Positions 3,125 through 7,301 of a stretch of 7,301 nt of DNA are shown one piece after another. Origin of the DNA: Candidatus Aenigmatarchaeota archaeon (GTDB lineage: Archaea > Aenigmatarchaeota > Aenigmatarchaeia > Aenigmatarchaeales > Aenigmatarchaeaceae). Made by a program: the position numbers and the translations under genes. The notes under the pieces were generated by a model. The model did no database searches. It saw only the letters and a program-made list of their open reading frames with translations, and was not told the DNA's origin. The DNA lies in assembly GCA_017608545.1 (NCBI GenBank), contig JAFCFQ010000016.1, positions 1 through 7,301 on the forward strand, read 5' to 3'. Numbering within the stretch: the stretch's first letter is position 1; every line of letters starts with the position of its first letter.

Positions 3125-4018
3125 ATGTTGAATTTAAAACAAGAAGTCCAAAATTTTTTAGAAAAAAGTGATTATGTTACTTGTGAATATAGAGGTTGTT
3201 TTGATATAGCGGCTAAGAAAGATAGTTTATTACTTTTAAAAATTTTATTAAATATTGATAGTTTTCAAAGAGAACAAGCCAAAAATTTAAAAATAATATC
3301 TAACAATCTTGATGCTCATCCATTCTTAATAGGAGTTCAAACTAATAGAGAAAAATTAAAAACTGGGATAGTTTATGAGAGATTTGAAACACCAACTGTT
3401 TCTTTAAAAACTTTTGAAGATTTAATAGTTAATTCAATTTTCCCTAGAATTTATAGAGACAAAGGAGGGTTATATGTAGAAATCGACTCAAAAATATTAA
3501 GAGAAGTAAGAAAGAAAAAAGGTTTAACTCAAAGAGAATTAGCAGAGGCTGTTGGAATTAACAAAAAAGTTATTTATGAACATGAAAAAAAGCAGTTAAG
3601 AATGTTGTTGGAAATAGCTGAAAAAATAGAGAGAATTCTTAATCAAAAAATAATAAAACCAATAGATGTTTTTAAAAAATATGAAGAACATGGACAACCA
3701 AAAGATCATATAGAGATAAGAATCAAAAAACATTTAGAAAAATTAGGATTTAAAACTGATTTTGTGAAACAAGCCCCTTTAGATGTTTTTGCTAAAGAAA
3801 AAACACTAGTCTTATCTGACATAGAAATGAATAGAAGAAAAATGATAAAGCATGCTGTAAGTTTAAAAGAATTTGTAAAAGTAGTAAAAAAACCTACTAT
3901 TATCATAACTGAAAAAGCTAAAGACGAAGAAATATTAGGAATACCTGTAATAAAGAGAAAAGAATTAAAAGAAATGGACAAGAAAGAATTGATAAAAAAA
4001 GCTAAGAAAGCGATTTGA
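3125..4018 (+). CDS. COG1395-type archaeal HTH regulator with nuclease-like flanking domains
   Basis: The 297 residues match the archaeal family of putative HTH-type regulators (COG1395, like MJ1164), usually slightly over 300 residues. Residues 1-110 resemble a restriction-endonuclease fold (YRGCFDIAAKKDSLLLLKILLNIDSF split as D27...K39), with the family's VYERFETPTVSLKTFEDL stretch at 83-100. Residues about 123-176 are a Cro/C1-type (XRE) helix-turn-helix: SKILREVRKKKGLTQRELAEAVGINKKVIYEHE in its recognition region, split over 122-154. Residues 195-283 form a second, more degenerate domain (HLEKLGFKT, APLDVF, a PTIIIT strand, ILGIPVIKRKEL) that parallels the first and lacks its Lys. The expected role is DNA-binding regulation. 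The target and any nuclease activity are unknown, and the Glu of a classical ExK motif is missing. The start is supported by a TATA box about 25 bases upstream. T runs follow the TGA stop. Confidence 0.88.
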   Translation: MLNLKQEVQNFLEKSDYVTCEYRGCFDIAAKKDSLLLLKILLNIDSFQREQAKNLKIISNNLDAHPFLIGVQTNREKLKTGIVYERFETPTVSLKTFEDLIVNSIFPRIYRDKGGLYVEIDSKILREVRKKKGLTQRELAEAVGINKKVIYEHEKKQLRMLLEIAEKIERILNQKIIKPIDVFKKYEEHGQPKDHIEIRIKKHLEKLGFKTDFVKQAPLDVFAKEKTLVLSDIEMNRRKMIKHAVSLKEFVKVVKKPTIIITEKAKDEEILGIPVIKRKELKEMDKKELIKKAKKAI

Positions 4019-4034
4019 TTTTTCCTTACTTTTT
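4019..4034 (+). terminator. Oligo-T terminator after the HTH gene
   Basis: Two runs of five T residues (4019-4023 and 4030-4034), separated by a short pyrimidine-rich spacer, lie immediately after the TGA stop. This is the typical intrinsic terminator form in archaea, with no hairpin needed. Confidence 0.5.
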
Positions 4035-4088
4035 GTATTATAATACCTCTTTAAAAGACAAAAATTATAATTCTGAATATTGAGAAAA

Positions 4089-5102
4089 ATGAAAATAAAA
4101 GGTATAAATTATGACGTAGGAACTATTTATGGAAATATTAATTCAAGACCAAATTTAACAAAAAAAGTAATGAAAAAGGAGTTAAGTTTAATAAAAAATA
4201 AATTAAATTGTAATGCAGTTCGAATTTATGGTGAAGATGTATCAAAATTAATAGATTGTTCAAAGATAGCTTTAGAAAAAAGATTAGAAGTGTGGATCTC
4301 TCCAAGGTTTCGTAATAAAACAAAGGAAGAAACTCTAAAATTAGTTAAAAAAGTTGCTGTAAAAGCAGAAAAATTAAGAAAAAAATATAAAAAAGTTGTT
4401 TTCATCGTTGGAAATGAATTAACAATAGACTCTAAAGGTTTTATTCCTGGAAAATACTACCATGAAAGGGTTAATAATTTATTTAATAAGAGAGTTATAA
4501 AATATGGTCCTTTAAGCAATAAATTGAATAAGTACCTAGAAAAATTAGTCGAAAATACTTCTAAAATATTCAAAGGTAAAATAACATATGCATCTGGAGA
4601 TTGGGAAAGAGTTAATTGGAAGTTATTTGATATAGTCGGGGTTAACAAATATCTTAATAAATCGAATAAAAATAGATATGTTTTGGAATTAAAAGATTTG
4701 AAAAAAATCGGAAAGCCTATAGCTATCACAGAATTTGGTTGTGCAACTTTTGTTGGAGCAAAATTGTGGGGCGGTGGAGGTTGGCATGTTCTCGATTTGT
4801 CAAGAATAGGAATAGAAAAATGTTACAAAAAAAGTGATATTTCAAAAATAAGAATAAAAGAAGGTTATAAGAGAAGCGAGAAAGAACAAGCTAATTATAT
4901 AAAAAATTTATTAAAAATATTTGAAAGGGAAAAAATCTATGCTTCTTTCATTTTTACCTTTATTCAACCGAATTTTATTCATAACCCAAATAATCCTAGA
5001 AGAGACTTAGATATAGCTTCTTTTGGGATAGTAAAAACTTTTGAAGATGGGCATTTTGAACCAAAAAAAGCATTTTACATTATTAAAGAAAGATACAAAT
5101 AA
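4089..5102 (+). CDS. Clan GH-A-like TIM-barrel protein, uncharacterised family sometimes labelled 'abortive infection protein'
   Basis: The protein is 337 residues from ATG 4089, or 340 from an in-frame TTG at 4080. ATG is preferred because other genes here use it and GINYDVGT begins the conserved part. No signal peptide or membrane segment is seen, so it is cytoplasmic. It shows clan GH-A glycosidase landmarks (numbered from Met4089): LNCNAVRIYGED about 39-50, LEVWISPRF about 66-74, FIVGNEL with the acid/base-type Glu at 110, ITYASGDWE then FDIVGVNKY about 165-187, PIAITEFG with the nucleophile-type Glu at 215, a WGGGGWH loop about 227-233, and ASFIFTFIQPNF followed by RRDLDIASFG about 285-313. 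The overall pattern recalls bacterial, notably actinobacterial, proteins annotated as abortive infection proteins. That label is from memory, and I know of no demonstrated activity. Substrate is unknown. There are TATA-like sequences about 21-26 bases upstream of each candidate start, so they do not decide the start. Confidence 0.83.
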   Translation: MKIKGINYDVGTIYGNINSRPNLTKKVMKKELSLIKNKLNCNAVRIYGEDVSKLIDCSKIALEKRLEVWISPRFRNKTKEETLKLVKKVAVKAEKLRKKYKKVVFIVGNELTIDSKGFIPGKYYHERVNNLFNKRVIKYGPLSNKLNKYLEKLVENTSKIFKGKITYASGDWERVNWKLFDIVGVNKYLNKSNKNRYVLELKDLKKIGKPIAITEFGCATFVGAKLWGGGGWHVLDLSRIGIEKCYKKSDISKIRIKEGYKRSEKEQANYIKNLLKIFEREKIYASFIFTFIQPNFIHNPNNPRRDLDIASFGIVKTFEDGHFEPKKAFYIIKERYK

Positions 5103-5110
5103 AAACTTCA

Positions 5111-5120
5111 TATTTAAATA
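5111..5120 (+). promoter_or_regulatory. TATA box for mscL
   Basis: The palindromic TATTTAAATA is centred about 36 bases upstream of the mscL ATG, predicting a leader of about 10 bases. It begins just 8 bases after the preceding stop codon. A second AT-rich element (ATATAAT at 5131) is too close to the ATG for a standard TATA. Confidence 0.45.
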
Positions 5121-5151
5121 ATTCCAAAAAATATAATTTCTAAGTGTTTCA

Positions 5152-5439
5152 ATGAAAATATGGAAAGAATTTGTTGAATTTATAAAAAAGCAAAATGTAA
5201 TAGGGATAGCTTTAGGTTTAGTAACTGGTTTTGCAGCCAAAGATTTGGTAAATTCTTTAATAGAAGATATAATAACTCCGATATATGGACCTTATCTAGA
5301 TTTTTTAAACCCTGAATTAGCAATTAAAATAGGTTTATCAGAATTTAAAGTTGGTCATTTCATACAATCTTTAATAAGTTTTCTTGTAATTTTGTTTGTA
5401 ACTTTCTTAATAGCTAAGAAAATAGCTAGAGCAAAGTAA
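5152..5439 (+). CDS. mscL: Large-conductance mechanosensitive channel MscL, minimal form
   Basis: MscL opens under membrane tension during hypo-osmotic shock and releases small solutes. The first 45 residues align without gaps to E. coli MscL. There is an amphipathic N-terminal helix (about 2-13), N15, the pore-lining G18-I19-A20-L21-G22-L23-V24-T25-G26 in TM1, then SLIEDIITP ending at P43, matching the family motif around D39-I-I-x-P43. The outer loop is short (about 47-65). TM2 is about 66-88 (VGHFIQSLISFLVILFVTFL), followed by a brief basic tail KKIARAK. At 95 residues it is well below the 130-150 of bacterial MscL and lacks the C-terminal cytoplasmic helical bundle. Pore constriction residues L19/V23 of E. 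coli are I19/L23 here, so a hydrophobic gate is kept. Functional assignment is strong. The effect of the missing bundle is not predictable from sequence. Confidence 0.9.
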   Translation: MKIWKEFVEFIKKQNVIGIALGLVTGFAAKDLVNSLIEDIITPIYGPYLDFLNPELAIKIGLSEFKVGHFIQSLISFLVILFVTFLIAKKIARAK

Positions 5440-5476
5440 ACTATTTAAATTTATCTTTCTATACTATTAACATCAA

Positions 5477-5487
5477 TTTTAAATATA
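5477..5487 (+). promoter_or_regulatory. TATA box for the thermosome gene
   Basis: TTTTAAATATA is centred about 51 bases upstream of the ATG, placing transcription start near 5508 and leaving a leader of roughly 25 bases that contains the Shine-Dalgarno. Another TATTTAAATTTAT lies at 5442-5453, just after the mscL stop, and could be an additional promoter. Confidence 0.5.
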
Positions 5488-5521
5488 CTTACATACACAT
5501 ATTTTTTATCATGCTGTTTAT

Positions 5522-5529
5522 GAGGTGAT
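5522..5529 (+). promoter_or_regulatory. Strong Shine-Dalgarno for the thermosome gene
   Basis: GAGGTGAT is an 8-base match to the complement of the archaeal 16S 3' end and stops 3 bases before the ATG at 5533. It fixes the start codon and contrasts with the leaderless-looking starts of most neighbours. Confidence 0.8.
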
Positions 5530-5532
5530 AAA

Positions 5533-7173
5533 ATGAGTAATGGAGCAACTCAACTAGCTGGTCAACCAATACTGGTTCTACCTGAAGGAACTTTAAGAAC
5601 TTTAGGTAGAAATGCACAACGTAACAACATAGCAGCAGCAAAAGCTGTTGCAGACGCAGTGAGAACAACTTTAGGACCAAAAGGTATGGATAAAATGCTA
5701 GTTGATAATCTAGGCGACGTTGTAATAACAAATGACGGAGTAACTATTTTAGAAGAAATGCAAATAGAACATCCTGCTGCGAAAATGCTTGTAGAAGTTG
5801 CAAAAACGCAAAATGAGGAAGTTGGTGATGGGACAACAACTGCAGCAGTTTTAGCAGGAGAACTATTGAAAAAAGCTGAAGAGCTTTTAGAACAAAACAT
5901 ACATTCAACAGTTATTACAAAGGGTTATAAAATTGCGAGAGAAAAAGCATTAGAAGCTCTTGAGAAAATATCTGAAAAAATAGAACCTGAAGACACAGAA
6001 GAATTAATGAAAATAGCAATTACATCAATGACAGGGAAAAGTGCAGAAAGAGCATCAGAACATTTAGCAAAAATCGTTGTAGAGGCAGTAAGAACAGTTA
6101 TGGAAAATAGTGAAATCGATAAAGAAAATATTAAACTTGAAAAAAGGCAAGGAGGTTCAGCAGAAGATACAGAATTAATAAAAGGTGTTATAATTGATAA
6201 AGAAGTTGTTCATCCAGGAATGCCAAGAAAAGTAAAAAACGCAAAAATTGCATTATTAGACTCTTCATTGGAAATTGAAAAAACAGAAACAGATGCACAA
6301 ATACAAATAACTTCTCCAGAGCAATTACAAAAATTCCTAGAGCAAGAGGAAAAAATATTGAAAGAAATGGTTGATAAAGTTGCTTTATCAGGATGTAATG
6401 TTTTGTTCTGTCAAAAAGGAATAGATGATGTAGCTCAACACTACTTAGCCAAAAGAGGCATTTTGACAGCTAGAAGAGTTAAAAAATCAGATATGGAAAA
6501 GCTAGCAAGAGCAACAGGAGGAAAAATAGTTTCAAATATTTCAGATTTAACAGAAGATGATCTAGGAGAAGCAGGAATCGTTGAAGAAAAGAAAATTTCT
6601 GGTGAAGAAATGATATTTGTCAGAGATTGTAAAAATCCAAAATCAGTTTCAATATTAATCAGAGGTGGAACAGAACATGTCGTTGATGAAGTTGAAAGAG
6701 CAATTGAAGATGCAATTGGAGCAGTTAGTTCAGCTTTAGAGGTTGGTAGAATAGTTGCAGGTGGTGGGGCACCAGAAGAAGCTGTTGCAAGAGAGCTAAG
6801 AGAATTCGCTCAAAGTTATTCAGGAAGAGAACAGTTGGCAATTTTAGCTTTTGCAGATGCAATGGAAATAATACCAAGAACACTAGCAGAAAATGCAGGA
6901 TTAGATCCAATAGATATGTTAGTAGAACTAAGGTCTGCTCACGAAGACGGTAAAAATACTCATGGAATAGATGTATCTTTGGGAAAAATAGTTGATATGG
7001 AAGCAAAAGGTGTTATTGAACCATTGAAAATAAAAACTCAAGCAATAAAGTCTGCTGCAGAAGCTGCTGAAATGATATTAAGAATAGATGACATAATATC
7101 TGCAGGAAAACTAGAAAAAGCTGGAGCACCATCAATGCCTCCAGGTAGACCAGAAATAGGAGGAGAATACTAA
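5533..7173 (+). CDS. thsA: Thermosome subunit (group II chaperonin, Cpn60/TCP-1 family)
   Basis: An ATP-dependent cytosolic folding machine built as a double ring with a built-in lid. The 546 residues match the full family length. The N-terminal equatorial part includes QPILVLPEGTLRTLGRNAQR (11-30), LGPKGMDKMLVD (47-58), NDGVTIL (67-73) and the ATPase motif GDGTTTAAVLAGELL (98-112). The intermediate and apical region follows, with the helical protrusion at about 245-275, then GIDDVAQHYLAKRGILTARR (296-315). The returning intermediate domain has VERAIEDA, whose Asp393 is the likely hydrolysis residue, and the C-terminal equatorial part has VAGGGAPEEAVARELR and LAENAGLDPIDMLVELR. The C-terminal tail ends PPGRPEIGGEY rather than a long GGM repeat. 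AUA is its commonest Ile codon. It is probably transcribed alone: it has its own TATA box and Shine-Dalgarno and a T-rich terminator follows. Whether a second subunit gene exists cannot be seen here. Confidence 0.98.
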   Translation: MSNGATQLAGQPILVLPEGTLRTLGRNAQRNNIAAAKAVADAVRTTLGPKGMDKMLVDNLGDVVITNDGVTILEEMQIEHPAAKMLVEVAKTQNEEVGDGTTTAAVLAGELLKKAEELLEQNIHSTVITKGYKIAREKALEALEKISEKIEPEDTEELMKIAITSMTGKSAERASEHLAKIVVEAVRTVMENSEIDKENIKLEKRQGGSAEDTELIKGVIIDKEVVHPGMPRKVKNAKIALLDSSLEIEKTETDAQIQITSPEQLQKFLEQEEKILKEMVDKVALSGCNVLFCQKGIDDVAQHYLAKRGILTARRVKKSDMEKLARATGGKIVSNISDLTEDDLGEAGIVEEKKISGEEMIFVRDCKNPKSVSILIRGGTEHVVDEVERAIEDAIGAVSSALEVGRIVAGGGAPEEAVARELREFAQSYSGREQLAILAFADAMEIIPRTLAENAGLDPIDMLVELRSAHEDGKNTHGIDVSLGKIVDMEAKGVIEPLKIKTQAIKSAAEAAEMILRIDDIISAGKLEKAGAPSMPPGRPEIGGEY

Positions 7174-7175
7174 CC

Positions 7176-7193
7176 TCTCTTTTTTCTTTCTTC
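7176..7193 (+). terminator. Pyrimidine/T-rich terminator after the thermosome gene
   Basis: A run of C and T containing six consecutive T residues starts 2 bases after the TAA stop. This is the expected oligo-T type of archaeal terminator. No stable hairpin precedes it. Confidence 0.6.
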
Positions 7194-7200
7194 TAAAAGT

Positions 7201-7208
7201 TTTATATA
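7201..7208 (+). promoter_or_regulatory. TATA box for the pilin-like gene
   Basis: TTTATATA is centred about 40 bases upstream of the ATG at 7245, giving a predicted start near 7230 and a leader of about 15 bases that would just include the Shine-Dalgarno. Confidence 0.5.
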
Positions 7209-7230
7209 GAGGTTTTAATACAATTTTACT

Positions 7231-7237
7231 AGGAGGT
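7231..7237 (+). promoter_or_regulatory. Shine-Dalgarno for the pilin-like gene
   Basis: AGGAGGT lies 7 bases upstream of the ATG at 7245 and closely complements the archaeal 16S 3' end. It strongly supports this start for a gene visible only in part. Confidence 0.75.
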
Positions 7238-7244
7238 TTAACAT

Positions 7245-7301
7245 ATGAAAGGAATATCTACAATATTGGCAATGATATTGATTGTTATAATAGTTGTGGC
7301 A
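7245..7301 (+). CDS. Type IV pilin-like or archaellin-like protein, N-terminus only (partial, right edge)
   Basis: Nineteen codons are visible: MKGISTILAMILIVIIVVA. A very short basic head (MKG) followed directly by IS and a long hydrophobic helix is the class III signal form of archaeal type IV pilins and related secreted proteins, where a PibD/FlaK-type peptidase cuts next to the KG. A plain N-terminal membrane anchor is the main alternative. The start is well supported by the Shine-Dalgarno and TATA box. Everything downstream lies outside the window. Confidence 0.6.
   Translation, partial: MKGISTILAMILIVIIVVA

Noticed and set aside
4080..4088. TTG at 4080 as the start of the GH-like gene
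   Set aside because: It adds only three residues before an ATG in the same frame, and the other genes here start with ATG. TATA-like boxes fit both starts, so this is a preference, not a proof.
4089..5102. Phage-defence (abortive infection) gene
   Set aside because: The label attached to relatives is not backed by features of known Abi systems. The sequence shows a glycosidase-like barrel, and the neighbours are housekeeping genes with no toxin-antitoxin, nuclease or CRISPR partner.
5562..5900. Long minus-strand open frame opposite the thermosome gene
   Set aside because: It is antisense to a highly conserved coding region, has no recognisable protein features and is explained by the codon pattern of the real gene. 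Similar overlapping frames elsewhere (for example 230-427, 2671-2898, 4457-4729 and 6725-7006) were dropped for the same reason.
1..7301. CRISPR array, insertion sequence, integrase or prophage
   Set aside because: I saw no regularly spaced repeats, transposase or integrase motifs, target-site duplications or tRNA fragments that would mark an integrated element, despite three tRNA genes being present.

Overview
This window looks like part of the chromosome of a strongly A+T-rich archaeon. The archaeal markers are Pelota, a group II chaperonin (thermosome), the COG1395 archaeal HTH protein, intron-bearing tRNAs without an encoded CCA, TATA boxes about 25 bases upstream of protein starts, and a pilin-like N-terminus. 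Very short intergenic gaps, tiny tRNA introns, a minimal MscL and a UAU-anticodon tRNA-Ile point to a small-genome lineage such as DPANN (Woesearchaeota/Pacearchaeota-like). That placement is an inference.

Layout from left to right. The left edge (1-89, minus) is the N-terminus of a single-span membrane protein that diverges from Pelota (127-1143, plus). A 39-residue basic ORF follows (1207-1326, plus) and converges, with 3 bp between, on a gene for an anchored extracellular protein with two Ig-like modules and a Cys-rich module (1330-2184, minus). Upstream of that gene on the minus strand are tRNA-Ala(GGC), with an 11-nt intron, and tRNA-Val(UAC), separated from each other by one base. A single TATA element lies midway between tRNA-Val and the divergent gene for an alkyladenine DNA glycosylase (2423-2980, plus). 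The glycosylase stop codon directly abuts the 3' end of a minus-strand tRNA-Ile. That tRNA folds properly only if two introns (16 and 17 nt) are removed, which gives anticodon UAU. Next, on the plus strand, come a COG1395-type HTH protein (3125-4018), a cytoplasmic clan GH-A-like TIM-barrel protein (4089-5102), a 95-residue MscL (5152-5439), the thermosome subunit (5533-7173) and the start of a type IV pilin-like protein (7245 to the edge).

The neighbourhood is mostly housekeeping: ribosome rescue, tRNAs, base-excision repair, osmotic protection and protein folding. It is not an obvious defence island. The tRNA cluster is the most unusual part. It has a UAU-reading isoleucine tRNA with two overlapping bulge-helix-bulge motifs, a minimal bulge-helix-loop intron in tRNA-Ala, and back-to-back tRNAs. 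AUA is the commonest Ile codon in the thermosome gene (about 30 of about 50 by hand count), so this tRNA should carry a heavy decoding load.

Two initiation styles are visible. Most genes have a TATA box 23-31 bases upstream of the ATG and no Shine-Dalgarno, which fits leaderless transcripts. The thermosome and pilin-like genes carry strong Shine-Dalgarno sequences.
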